Program-made: the position numbers and the translations under genes
Part shown: in pieces, positions 57,021 through 64,000 of the stretch
Numbering within the stretch: position 1 is the stretch's first letter
Layout of the letters: each line of letters begins with the position of its first letter
Notes under the pieces: generated by a model
What the model was told of the DNA's origin: nothing
What the model saw: only the letters and a program-made list of their open reading frames with translations
Database searches by the model: none
IMG/VR virus record: IMGVR_UViG_3300034137_000024
Coordinates: 1-64,000 of that record
Direction: 5' to 3' (one strand)
DNA from: a virus
Length of the DNA: 64,000 nucleotides

Positions 57021-58481
57021 TCAGCCGAACGGCAACCAGGTGGAAGTGCTTGGCAGGATGTTCTTGATCAGAACGTGCTGGTTACGCTTGGTGACGCGCA
57101 GATAACCGCAGATCATCTGCAACCACGGGATAACCGGGCTGTTCACCGCTGCCATCGGGATCTTCATCATCGGCAGGAACTGGCGCCAGGCGATCGCGTG
57201 GTCGGCTGGGTTCAGGTTCAGCGCGTAGGAGCACGCGGTGCCCGGAATTTCGCGGTTCAGGTCAGTGAAAGTCGTGGAGGAACCGCTTTTCGCAATGCGG
57301 GTCATTTCACGAACGTCCGACAGAACAGCGGTACCGTCCTTGCGGCCGCGATAGATCACGTAACCAGTCTCGGTCGCACCAGCCGAAGCGGTGATGGTCA
57401 GCGTCACGCTGCCACCGGCGGCGACAGTTACAGCGCCTTCGGCTGCGGTGATGGCTGCCGATTCACCCTTGTGGTTGATGCCTGTCACCCAGTACACGTA
57501 CGCACCGGCGTGGGTCGATTCCCAGTAGGAGTCCGAACCGCCATCGGTAACAGCGACAGCGCTGAAGGCGGCAGGCTTGAACGCGGAGTTTGCAGCGGCG
57601 ACTACGGCATGCGCGTTGTTGCGCAGTTCAAACGGAACCTGCAGCTTTTGGTCGCGAATGAATACGTCGCTGTTGGTCTTGATGGTGCCGTACGACGTCT
57701 GAATCGCGCTGACGTGGGTGCCCAGGACGGTGGAGCTTGCTGTGTTGCTCAGCAGCACGCGGAACGCCGGGTCCAGTTTCAGGTTGAGGTCGGTCTGCAC
57801 GCTTGGCGGCATGTAGATGTCGGTCAGGGTGCCGAAGTTGCCGAAACCGAACACGGTCTCTGCTGCTTTAGCGATCGGGTCGATGCTCGACAGCGCGCTG
57901 GCACGCATGTCGATAACGTGGTCCGTGCTATCCAGGCTTTCGATCTGCTGACGCAGGCCGGCGAAGGATTTCGGAGTGACCTCGTCGTTACCCTCGAACA
58001 TGCTGAACTCGATAGAGGTCAGTAGCTGCTTGGTACCATTGACCGATTCCAGCGATACAGCGTCCTGGATGTTGTTCTGCGATTGCAGAACGATCGGCAC
58101 CTTACGGTAGGTGGTCATGTACTTGACCTTACCGACACGGCGAGCGTAATCGCCCTCAGTTTCGGAGGCCGAGCCATCTTGGTCGTTGAAGCTATCGCCC
58201 AAGAAACCGCCAATGGACGACTGCTCGCTCCATTCGTCGATCACGGCAGTGGCTTTAGGCTTCTGCAGGGCGTTAAACAGGACGAAATGCTTGTTGTCCT
58301 GCACGGTCGCCTGCAGCGTGGTGTCCAGGGACTGGATACGCAGCGCAGAACCGCCAGTCATGCCAGAAACGTCGGTCTCATAACCGGCATTCAGCGACTT
58401 TTGCAGTTCCGCCAGTTGATCCATGCCCATATCGCCGGCTTCGGTAGCACCGGAGAGGTTGGGGTTATTCAGGAAATCCAT
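57021..58481 (-). CDS. Major capsid protein (SPO1/Twort-type)
   Basis: 486 residues. 'FGFGNFGTLTDIYMPPSVQTDLN' and the C-terminal 'FLPMMKIPMAAVNSPVIPWLQMICGYLRVTKRNQHVLIKNIL' correspond to the conserved middle and end of Twort/SPO1-type capsid proteins (FGTATDAYMPxGVxADF; LPMMKLPLAQINASI). Residues ~315-410 are an Ig-like insertion ('YVYWVTGINHKGESAAITAAEG'), perhaps displayed on the shell. The N-terminal segment 26-52 is shared with the protease and probably marks the cleavage site. Confidence 0.92.
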   Translation of the reverse strand: MDFLNNPNLSGATEAGDMGMDQLAELQKSLNAGYETDVSGMTGGSALRIQSLDTTLQATVQDNKHFVLFNALQKPKATAVIDEWSEQSSIGGFLGDSFNDQDGSASETEGDYARRVGKVKYMTTYRKVPIVLQSQNNIQDAVSLESVNGTKQLLTSIEFSMFEGNDEVTPKSFAGLRQQIESLDSTDHVIDMRASALSSIDPIAKAAETVFGFGNFGTLTDIYMPPSVQTDLNLKLDPAFRVLLSNTASSTVLGTHVSAIQTSYGTIKTNSDVFIRDQKLQVPFELRNNAHAVVAAANSAFKPAAFSAVAVTDGGSDSYWESTHAGAYVYWVTGINHKGESAAITAAEGAVTVAAGGSVTLTITASAGATETGYVIYRGRKDGTAVLSDVREMTRIAKSGSSTTFTDLNREIPGTACSYALNLNPADHAIAWRQFLPMMKIPMAAVNSPVIPWLQMICGYLRVTKRNQHVLIKNILPSTSTWLPFG

Positions 58482-58502
58482 CTAATGGGTGTCTCCGGTA
58501 AA

Positions 58503-59120
58503 TTAAATACGGGCCAGAACATCCGCCGGAATGGCGGTGCCGGACTGAATGGCGTTTTCTGCGCGAGCGACGTCGATGCCGCTGATCTTCCCGGCCTTCT
58601 GGGCGTCCAGGGCTTTAGCCAGAATCTCGGCCGGGGCCATCTGTGCGGGCTGGGATTTGCGCAAGGGCTGCTCGCCCGGGGCGGGCTTCTCGACGATTGC
58701 CAAGACGGTTTTGCGGCCGCGACCTTGGCCGGAGAGCTTCTCCAGCTGACCCTGCATCGATTTGAGAAGGGCGCCCTGCCCCTTGATGAGGTCGAGCATT
58801 GGGGTGATCGACTTAACCAGCATCTGGTCTTGGCCTTCGACGCGGTCGGCCAGTTCGTTGAGCGACTTAACCAGCTGCTCGGCATCGACCACTTCGACGT
58901 TTTCGCCGTCGATGACCATGGATTTCTTGAGGTCAGCCGGGGCTACGCTTTCGTCGCCTTCGCCTTCACCCTTGCCTTTTGCGGCTGGGGCTTTCTCTTC
59001 TTCTTCCTCTTCTTCCTCGTCGTCGCCATCGCCGCCTTCGGCTGGCATGGATTTGGTGAGGGTGCTTTGTTCCGCTGCCAGGGCGTTAATTTCGTCCAGC
59101 AGTTGGTCAAAATCGCTCAT
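58503..59120 (-). CDS. Capsid scaffold protein
   Basis: 205 residues between protease and capsid, where scaffolds lie. Strongly acidic (a run of Asp/Glu at ~32-43), then basic and helical: 'LNELADRVEGQDQMLVKSITPMLDLIKGQGALLKSMQGQLEKL' is a coiled coil. No enzyme motif. Its ATG shares the last base of the protease stop region. Confidence 0.75.
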   Translation of the reverse strand: MSDFDQLLDEINALAAEQSTLTKSMPAEGGDGDDEEEEEEEEKAPAAKGKGEGEGDESVAPADLKKSMVIDGENVEVVDAEQLVKSLNELADRVEGQDQMLVKSITPMLDLIKGQGALLKSMQGQLEKLSGQGRGRKTVLAIVEKPAPGEQPLRKSQPAQMAPAEILAKALDAQKAGKISGIDVARAENAIQSGTAIPADVLARI

Positions 59121-60013
59121 TAAGAGCCTCGTTTCGTGAGTCTATTTTTCAAATCGCAAAGGAAGCGATTCACCCATTCAGTGGCCTCGTCTCCCGAGAG
59201 CCCGAATTGCTTGGTCGAATAGGCGATCAATCCCGCAGAGGTCTGAATCTTGGCGTCACGACCCCGCACGGCGGCCGACAGGCGATCGCGGAAGTCGAAG
59301 TAGGATTGAGGGATGCCGCCCATTGACTGAACGCGCAGGGCACTGCCGCCGGTGAGCGTTGCCGAGTCGGTGCCGTAACCGGCATCCAGCGACTTGAGGA
59401 ACGCAAACCCGTTCGGGGTCCAGCTTTTCGCCAGCGCTCCGAAAGGAACGGTGGCAATACCGCTGACATGCTGGTTAACCGGCTGTTGAGAAATGCCGAT
59501 GTTCGTCCAGCGGACCTTGCTGACAACGCCGATCTTCTGGCCAGTTTTGGGGTCCGTTTGAACCGATTTCGCCAGAACGGCACCACCTACGCTGGGGTAC
59601 CAGCGGCGTGGAGGGTTCAGCTGAGTCATCGACTCCCAAACTTGGTTTGCGCGCTCGGCCATAGGCGTGTCGCCCTTGTACAAGCGCGCTTTGACGAAGG
59701 TTGAGGCGCCCTTGACCACCACCTCATCGGGTACACCGATCTCCCAGAGCTCTGGTTGCGTGATGCCGTGGGCTTTAGCAACGGAGGGCATCGACATATG
59801 GTTGATGTCAATGTTCCCGTAGCGAAGGAAGGTCTCGGCCGAGTCTTCAAGGGCCTTTGCCAGCACGATCTCGTCTTGCTGGTCACGGGCCTCGCGGGAC
59901 GCTTCCAAGTAAATAAAGCGCTCGCCTTTCTCTTCACTGGGGCGCGCTTTGAACATGCCCTCAATGCTGAGGAAGTCGGGGATATGGGCCAGTAGGCTTT
60001 CGTCTTGATTCAT
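59120..60013 (-). CDS. Prohead maturation protease
   Basis: 297 residues. 'RFIYLEASREARDQQDEIVLAKALEDSAETFLRYGNIDINHM' holds the His of the catalytic pair and 'RWYPSVGGAVLAK' the candidate Ser (SxGG), consistent with a herpes/U9-like or XkdF-type prohead protease. Residues 206-231 are nearly identical to the capsid segment 26-52, which suggests autocleavage at the same sequence it cuts in the capsid. The C-terminal ~65 residues would then be released. Confidence 0.75.
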   Translation of the reverse strand: MNQDESLLAHIPDFLSIEGMFKARPSEEKGERFIYLEASREARDQQDEIVLAKALEDSAETFLRYGNIDINHMSMPSVAKAHGITQPELWEIGVPDEVVVKGASTFVKARLYKGDTPMAERANQVWESMTQLNPPRRWYPSVGGAVLAKSVQTDPKTGQKIGVVSKVRWTNIGISQQPVNQHVSGIATVPFGALAKSWTPNGFAFLKSLDAGYGTDSATLTGGSALRVQSMGGIPQSYFDFRDRLSAAVRGRDAKIQTSAGLIAYSTKQFGLSGDEATEWVNRFLCDLKNRLTKRGS

Positions 60014-60028
60014 GGCGCCCAGTCTGTT

Positions 60029-60036
60029 GTCACGAC
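60029..60036 (-). promoter_or_regulatory. GTCGTGAC box of the head-assembly unit
   Basis: GTCGTGACAACAGACTGG, only 16 bp from the protease ATG. No ribosome site is visible between box and start. Confidence 0.6.
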
Positions 60037-60084
60037 TAGGGCACCGGCCCAGAGGGCTGCGGGGTGCAATTCACGGTTTGAGCG

Positions 60085-60106
60085 GTCGTGACGCGAGGAT
60101 CACGAC
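60085..60106 (+). promoter_or_regulatory. Palindromic double box before the HNH-like gene
   Basis: GTCGTGAC (60085-60092) followed six bases later by ATCACGAC (60099-60106), an inverted near-copy. The first points at the plus-strand gene at 60133. Confidence 0.55.
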
Positions 60107-60132
60107 ATCCCAAGCCTTAGAAATTCCCCCTA

Positions 60133-60792
60133 ATGGAAAGCAACCAATCATCCAAAGTCTGTCCATGCTGCAAGCAGGACAAACCTCTTGACCAATTTGG
60201 GCGCTTGCGCGACGGCTACCAGCCCCGCTGCAAGCAATGCCGGAATGACCAACGAAAAGCCCGTTACAACGAGAACCGCGAAAAGGAACTGACCTGGCGC
60301 GCCCAGTACGTGACTAACAACCCGGACAAGTGCGCCGCCTATTCCAAGGAGTGGCGAGCCAAAAACCCGGAAAAAGCACGGTCGAAGTCCCGCGACTATT
60401 ACCACCGCCATAAGGAGCAGTACCGCCAGCACGCGCTGCGCCTGAGTCGCGAAGCCTGCCGCACGCTGGCCGACAGCTACGTGCGCAAGGTCATCGCGTC
60501 CTTGGTTGGCTACGATGGCCACGAAATCACCCAGGTCGAGATCGAGCACGCCCGTCAGCGAATCCACGACAAGCGCAATGGCGTTGTCACCCGCAAGGGG
60601 GCGTCCGACCAACGCCAGACGAATCGCGCATATCTGGCCACGGACCGCGCCGAGCTGTCCGACAGCTACGTGCGCCGCCTTATCCAGGCGTCGAAGGACT
60701 ACCAGGGCGGCACGATCACCGTCGAGATGATCGAGCAGGCCCGCCAGCGGATCCTGGACAAACGGGACAGGCGGAAGCAGCGCGCCGAGTGA
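60133..60792 (+). CDS. Zinc-finger protein related to phage HNH endonucleases, inverted moron
   Basis: 219 residues on the plus strand between minus-strand head genes. 'VCPCCKQDKPLDQFGRLRDGYQPRCKQCRNDQRKARY' is a CxxC...CxxC finger found in HNH-type endonucleases and VSR-like proteins. The catalytic HNH core itself is not obvious. The C-terminal half has two similar helical units ('LADSYVRKVIASLVGYDGHEITQVEIEHARQRI' and 'LSDSYVRRLIQASKDYQGGTITVEMIEQARQRI'), probably DNA binding. A terminator follows: a self-contained insert. Confidence 0.65.
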   Translation: MESNQSSKVCPCCKQDKPLDQFGRLRDGYQPRCKQCRNDQRKARYNENREKELTWRAQYVTNNPDKCAAYSKEWRAKNPEKARSKSRDYYHRHKEQYRQHALRLSREACRTLADSYVRKVIASLVGYDGHEITQVEIEHARQRIHDKRNGVVTRKGASDQRQTNRAYLATDRAELSDSYVRRLIQASKDYQGGTITVEMIEQARQRILDKRDRRKQRAE

Positions 60793-60800
60793 CCATGAAA

Positions 60801-60828
60801 AGCCGCCCTACTGGGCGGCTTTGTTTTT
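60801..60828. terminator. Bidirectional terminator
   Basis: AGCCGCCC-TACT-GGGCGGCT followed by TTGTTTTT on the plus strand. It holds the stop codon of the convergent small gene. Confidence 0.85.
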
Positions 60829-60984
60829 GCTGATCGATTTGTCCAGTTCGTCCAAGGGGTGCCCCAGACCATCCTCGAACGCCTTGATAATGGCCTCCAT
60901 GTACGGGTCTTCGTCGCCCGGACAGGCGAACAAGCACCGATAAATGGCCCAGAACCACAGGCAGAACAGGATGTAGCCGATCAT
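60808..60984 (-). CDS. 58-residue membrane protein
   Basis: One N-terminal membrane helix ('MIGYILFCLWFWAIYRCLFAC') and an acidic soluble tail. The start overlaps the upstream stop as ATGA, which supports it. Confidence 0.6.
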   Translation of the reverse strand: MIGYILFCLWFWAIYRCLFACPGDEDPYMEAIIKAFEDGLGHPLDELDKSISKNKAAQ

Positions 60985-61658
60985 TTGTCGGCAGCCTCGA
61001 GCACGCTGGTGACCTTATCGACCACCAGTCGGCCGCCGATCTTAACGCTCTGGTATTCCAACTTGGTGTACCACTGACCATCCGACTCGATGTAGCACTC
61101 CCACCACTCATAGTGGCCTTCCAGATGCTTATTTTTGGCATAGAAGTGACAGCTCAGTGCGCCCGCCGGGTAGGTGAAGAGGTACACCAGGAATCCGACC
61201 AGGACAGGGATAATCATCCCTTTCAGCGCCGTCAGCAGGCCTCCAATGATTGCCTGGCGAAGGTTCGATTCGGTGTTGGTTGCGGTTTCGTTCATCGCGT
61301 TGCGTTTCCTCAGAAAATCAATAACGGCTCGGTTGTATTGGGCTTCAATCTCCACATCACCCCGGGCGATCGCCCCGGCCAAGCGATGCACCCCATCCTC
61401 CACCCACAGGTAAGGCTCGCCAGAGGGCGTGCGATGCACGCGCACCTGAAGGGGAGTCTTGTCGCTGCTCAGGTAGAAAAATGCAGCCCGGCGCGTGTGA
61501 AGTGCCACGTCGGTGTGGTCCTCGCTGGGCTGCAACTGCTCGTACTTGATCTTGCGAGCGGTTGCGTAGGCGATAACCTCGTCCACCAGAAGGGGGCGCG
61601 ATTGCCCCCAAACGGCGATGTCATAAGGGGATGGCAGGACGCCAACAGGGAGTTTCAT
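60981..61658 (-). CDS. ParB-like domain fused to a membrane protein
   Basis: 225 residues from the ATG at 61658; TTG at 61706 is possible. Residues ~1-120: 'QSRPLLVDEVIAYATARKI' and 'YLWVEDGVHRLAGAIARGDVEIEAQY', the xDGxHRLxAA pattern of ParB/sulfiredoxin-like nucleotide-binding domains. Residues ~150-175 are a membrane helix ('GMIIPVLVGFLVYLFTYPAGA'), then a short domain with Cys and Trp. Between MuF and the protease genes. A ParB-like domain on a membrane anchor is unusual; translation may also restart at an internal ATG before 'NETATNTES'. Confidence 0.55.
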   Translation of the reverse strand: MKLPVGVLPSPYDIAVWGQSRPLLVDEVIAYATARKIKYEQLQPSEDHTDVALHTRRAAFFYLSSDKTPLQVRVHRTPSGEPYLWVEDGVHRLAGAIARGDVEIEAQYNRAVIDFLRKRNAMNETATNTESNLRQAIIGGLLTALKGMIIPVLVGFLVYLFTYPAGALSCHFYAKNKHLEGHYEWWECYIESDGQWYTKLEYQSVKIGGRLVVDKVTSVLEAADK

Positions 61659-61695
61659 GGTCGTGGGTACCGAAGCGGGAAGCCCCCAGCTTGTT

Positions 61696-61703
61696 GTCAC
61701 GAC
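61696..61703 (-). promoter_or_regulatory. GTCGTGAC box before the ParB-like membrane gene
   Basis: GTCGTGACAACAAGCTGG, 38 bp before the ATG at 61658. Shares ACAACA with the boxes at 3377 and 60029. Confidence 0.6.
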
Positions 61704-61707
61704 CAAC

Positions 61708-61738
61708 CAGTAACTGGCGGTAATTCCGGTCAGTTACC
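61708..61738. repeat. GGTAAC-type inverted element
   Basis: CCAGTAACTGG palindrome at 61708-61718 and, on the minus strand, GGTAAC-TGACCGGAA-TTACC at 61720-61738. A degenerate copy of the element at 32509. It overlaps the end of the MuF gene. Confidence 0.5.
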
Positions 61739-62872
61739 GGACAGCACTTTTTGCAGATACGCCCCAAATTCGGGGTCGTCACCCTCTAAAATCTCCATCA
61801 CAGCGACCCAGAACCCTCGACAGTTCGGGTGCGCCAGACCAGCAGGCAGGTGCCAAAGTTCGGCCTCTGTGCGCGGTACCAGTTCGTCACCCACGCGCTT
61901 GCGCGGCGCCGCCGATCGGCCAATGTTGTTTTTCCCGGGCCAAACCATGGTCTCGCCGTCCTTGTCCGGAGCGTCGGCCGCCACAACAGTGGCCACCCGG
62001 CCATGAATTCGCTTGCAGAACGCGCAAGCGGTCTCGTACTGCTCGACGCGCTTAACCTTGGTGCCTGGCTTGAGGCTGGCAATGAAACCTTGGGTCTGGC
62101 ATTCGCCGGCCTCGGTGACTGCGATTCGGCGCCAGTCGCGATTAAGGCTGGCGAAGTCGTCGAAAAGCTCGGTTTCAAGCGACGGTAACTGCCCGGTGGT
62201 TTCCGCCAGTTCCAGCTGCTGCATCACGGTCTGGCGCAACTGGTGGCGGGCCTTGTCGGTCAGGGCGCGCACGTTTTCACCGGCGCGCACCTCGGCAAAC
62301 TCCATGGCCGACTTTTGCTGCTTGGATAGATCGAACTGACTGGCAGCCGCCTCCGGCGTCGACGGCAGTGCAGCCAGGATCTTGTCAGCGTTCTGGGGCG
62401 TTACCAGTTTGGCGTCCAGATTTGCCTGGACCTTGCCCATCAGCACCGCCCGAGTCGCCAGCCACTGGGCCTCGGTCTTGAGCTCCTCCGCTGGCAAGTA
62501 GCGCTGCACGACGTAATCGACCGCCATCATGTGGTCCTTGACTCCCCACTTACCCGGCGGCAGCGCTTCCAGGTACAGCTTGACCAGAGAAAGCTCGTCG
62601 TCCGTCCAGCGCACCATCATCCCAGGCGCAGTGGAGGGTTTCGCGTCAGGGTTGTGGTGCTTGCCTTGCTGCCAGGCGGAAAGCTGCGTCTTGACGTGCT
62701 CCAGGCGATCGAGACCGCGCTTTGTGAACAGTTCGATTAGGCGCCGGATGAGCACGGACTCATGGGCGTCCCAAATACCGGCCCCCCGATCACCACGGGC
62801 GGCGGACTTGTAGATGAACTCCAAGGCGTCATCGGTTGCCAGGGGGCTCAGTAGTTGCAGGTCTATGTACAT
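61730..62872 (-). CDS. MuF-like minor head protein
   Basis: 380 residues. The C-terminal domain is the Mu F / SPP1 gp7 type: 'WRRIAVTEAGECQTQGFIASLKPG', 'QYETACAFCKRIHGRVATVV' and 'HPNCRGFW'. The two-Cys and HxNC residues are conserved. The N-terminal ~250 residues are helical. It sits inside the head near the portal and helps assembly or DNA ejection. A 270-bp spacer separates it from the portal, unusual here. Confidence 0.88.
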   Translation of the reverse strand: MYIDLQLLSPLATDDALEFIYKSAARGDRGAGIWDAHESVLIRRLIELFTKRGLDRLEHVKTQLSAWQQGKHHNPDAKPSTAPGMMVRWTDDELSLVKLYLEALPPGKWGVKDHMMAVDYVVQRYLPAEELKTEAQWLATRAVLMGKVQANLDAKLVTPQNADKILAALPSTPEAAASQFDLSKQQKSAMEFAEVRAGENVRALTDKARHQLRQTVMQQLELAETTGQLPSLETELFDDFASLNRDWRRIAVTEAGECQTQGFIASLKPGTKVKRVEQYETACAFCKRIHGRVATVVAADAPDKDGETMVWPGKNNIGRSAAPRKRVGDELVPRTEAELWHLPAGLAHPNCRGFWVAVMEILEGDDPEFGAYLQKVLSGN

Positions 62873-62895
62873 CGGCGCGATCCAGATCCGGGGCC

Positions 62896-63127
62896 AAAAA
62901 AAAGCCCGACCGTTATGACCCGGCCGGGCTTGGGTGCTTCGATCCGACTACCACGACGAACGTGGCTCAAAGCTGCGGGGTTGCTATGCCTTCCGTACTG
63001 CGTTACCGCAGCCGTCTCCCGAGCAGGGCGGGCTGATAAGTGTCCCAGAGGATTAACCCCCTCTGGCCCGGTAAGGCTTCCCGGGATCGTTGGGCCGTCT
63101 TGCTACAGGCAATTAGGCTGTCACGAC
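62896..63127 (-). ncRNA. Candidate structured RNA between portal and MuF genes
   Basis: Minus strand, from the GTCGTGAC box (63120-63127) to an intrinsic terminator (stem 62903-62911 / 62922-62930, eight U). No frame is supported. Perfect hairpins: CCCGG/CCGGG (63067-63085), CCAGAGG/CCTCTGG (63045-63066), CTGCG-GTAA-CGCAG with a GNRA tetraloop (62998-63011) and CCACG/CGTGG (62951-62965). It is not a tRNA that I can fold. Could be a regulatory or packaging RNA, or a very long 5' leader if the terminator is read through. Confidence 0.5.
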
Positions 63128-63142
63128 CTGAGCCTGCGCCAT

Positions 63143-64000
63143 CTAAACCACGACCCGGAGCGCGGGCAAGCCGAAGGATTTCGCCAGAGCATCGGCATCA
63201 TCACCATCAACGACTGGGTCATCATCGGCGCTCTGGTCCTTGGCCTTGCTCACCTTGTCGACTGCCGCGTCAGCCGGTGGCGGTTGGTCCTGCTCGTCTC
63301 CACCAGGTGCGTCATCGGCGCCAGCCTGCATTTCGCCCTGGAACACGCCCATCAGTGACGGATTGAGCGGAGCCTCGCCCCAGCTGGCCTTTGTTTCGTC
63401 CCAGCCGTTGGCTTTGCGGCCTTCGTTGACCGAAAGCAGTTTCTGCTGCTTGTCCCAGACAACCTGCTCGTTGGCCTCGTCCAGACCGGTCCAGCGGAAC
63501 ACATAGTCGGGCGAGAAGTCCGCCACGATGAAGTCACTGAAAACGTCCTCGAAGTGCGCCAGCAGCGGCCGCAGGCCTTTGTCCTTGGAGTTGATCAGCT
63601 TCTCTTCGGTATCGCTGCCGCTGAGCGAGCTGGTTCCCGCCGTGAACGATTCAAAGTTGATCTCGTCCGGAGCCATGCCGTAGATCGCGCAGATGATCGA
63701 CGTCAGAAACGTCATCCACTTGGCGAACATGATCTCGTTCACGTCAACGCCGAATTTCTCGAAGGCCGCCCGGGACTCTTGGTCCTTGGACACCAGGACG
63801 GGCATCTGCCAGGAGTTGTTGACGCCTTTAACCATCGCGTTCCAGTAGCGCTTGAAGTTGTTCAAGTCGTTCTGGTCGTAATTGCCGTTGAGGTGCAGCA
63901 GGCCCTTTGGTATGGCGTTGCTGTCGAAATACTTGGTGTTGTAGGTGAAGGCGTTTAGATAGCCGGTGACGACCCGAATCAGCAGCTCGGTCTCCGACAT
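63143..64000 (-). CDS. Portal protein, 5' end outside the window
   Basis: 285 residues seen. A Met codon falls on the last base, but 'VTGYLNAFTYNTKYFDSNAIPKGLLHLNG' is the middle of a portal protein, so the true start lies beyond 64000. 'NNFKRYWNAMVKGVNNSWQMPVLVSKD' and 'KWMTFLTSIICAIYGMAPDEINF' match the portals of SPO1/Twort-type phages. The C-terminus is Asp/Ala-rich. It forms the dodecameric DNA channel of the head. Confidence 0.9.
   Translation of the reverse strand: MSETELLIRVVTGYLNAFTYNTKYFDSNAIPKGLLHLNGNYDQNDLNNFKRYWNAMVKGVNNSWQMPVLVSKDQESRAAFEKFGVDVNEIMFAKWMTFLTSIICAIYGMAPDEINFESFTAGTSSLSGSDTEEKLINSKDKGLRPLLAHFEDVFSDFIVADFSPDYVFRWTGLDEANEQVVWDKQQKLLSVNEGRKANGWDETKASWGEAPLNPSLMGVFQGEMQAGADDAPGGDEQDQPPPADAAVDKVSKAKDQSADDDPVVDGDDADALAKSFGLPALRVVV

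Noticed and set aside
59250-59262. Further GTCGTGAC copies inside genes (near 59255, 28950 and 26838)
   Set aside because: They fall in coding sequence in frames that require those residues, and none is near a start, so they are within chance expectation.
62935-63100. tRNA gene in the portal-MuF spacer
   Set aside because: Stems are present but no cloverleaf with anticodon and T-loop can be formed on either strand.
1-64000. CRISPR arrays, insertion sequences, rRNA
   Set aside because: No direct repeats with regular spacers, no transposase-like frames and no rRNA segments were seen on either strand.

Overview
The window is most of the genome of a temperate contractile-tailed (myovirus) phage. 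A Pseudomonas-like gammaproteobacterial host is the best guess, from the high GC and the style of the proteins; nothing in the window proves the host. No bacterial chromosomal gene, rRNA or complete tRNA was recognised. Both ends cut through genes: an exported protein on the left and the portal gene on the right. The integrase lies mid-window and the large terminase is missing. This fits a circularly permuted or circularised phage genome of which this is the larger part; the join of position 64000 to position 1 would then hold the large terminase and the portal N-terminus.

Layout. 0-3.8 kb: an exported protein, a MarR-type regulator, a ParB-methyltransferase fusion and a probable small terminase. 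3.8-9.0 kb: a tightly coupled minus-strand cassette of small accessory proteins (Gp49/Sf6 gp66-like, SLOG, SPFH-tail and several tiny membrane proteins). 8.9-11.3 kb: an AntA-type regulator behind a structured leader, plus two zinc-ribbon proteins. 11.3-12.3 kb: noncoding, with 18 GTTACC/GGTAAC repeats and AT-rich stretches, a candidate replication origin. 12.3-22 kb: plus-strand early operons of small proteins (Ead/Ea22-like, DUF2786, ABA-sandwich), chained by ATGA-type overlaps. 22-29 kb: minus-strand replication and recombination block (Toprim/DUF927 primase-helicase, VRR-NUC nuclease, SSB, SF2 helicase) ending at an HTH regulator and an operator cluster. 29-34 kb: plus-strand RecE-like exonuclease, probable annealing protein, HU, integrase and a DksA/TraR-like protein. 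34-36.6 kb: lysis (Rz/Rz1-like, XhlA-like, transglycosylase, holin). 36.6-64 kb: minus-strand tail, baseplate and head genes back to the portal. The head genes (portal, protease, capsid) resemble the SPO1/Twort-type set.

Four dispersed signals tie the genome together. (1) GTCGTGAC occurs 13 times between genes, always pointing along the downstream gene, mostly before structural and lysis genes and often right after a terminator. (2) An 18-bp element, TTRCTCAWATTTGATTAA, sits before the integrase and the early operons and clusters beside the HTH gene, as expected of repressor operators. (3) GGTAAC/GTTACC elements are packed at 11.5-12.0 kb with palindromic copies elsewhere. (4) Intrinsic terminators separate many structural genes.

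The most unusual findings are a C-terminal domain shared by the replicative primase-helicase and the AntA protein, beside the repeat array; a structured, probably noncoding RNA between the portal and MuF genes; and a near-identical segment in the protease and the major capsid protein that looks like a common maturation site. Functions assigned by context only are marked as such.
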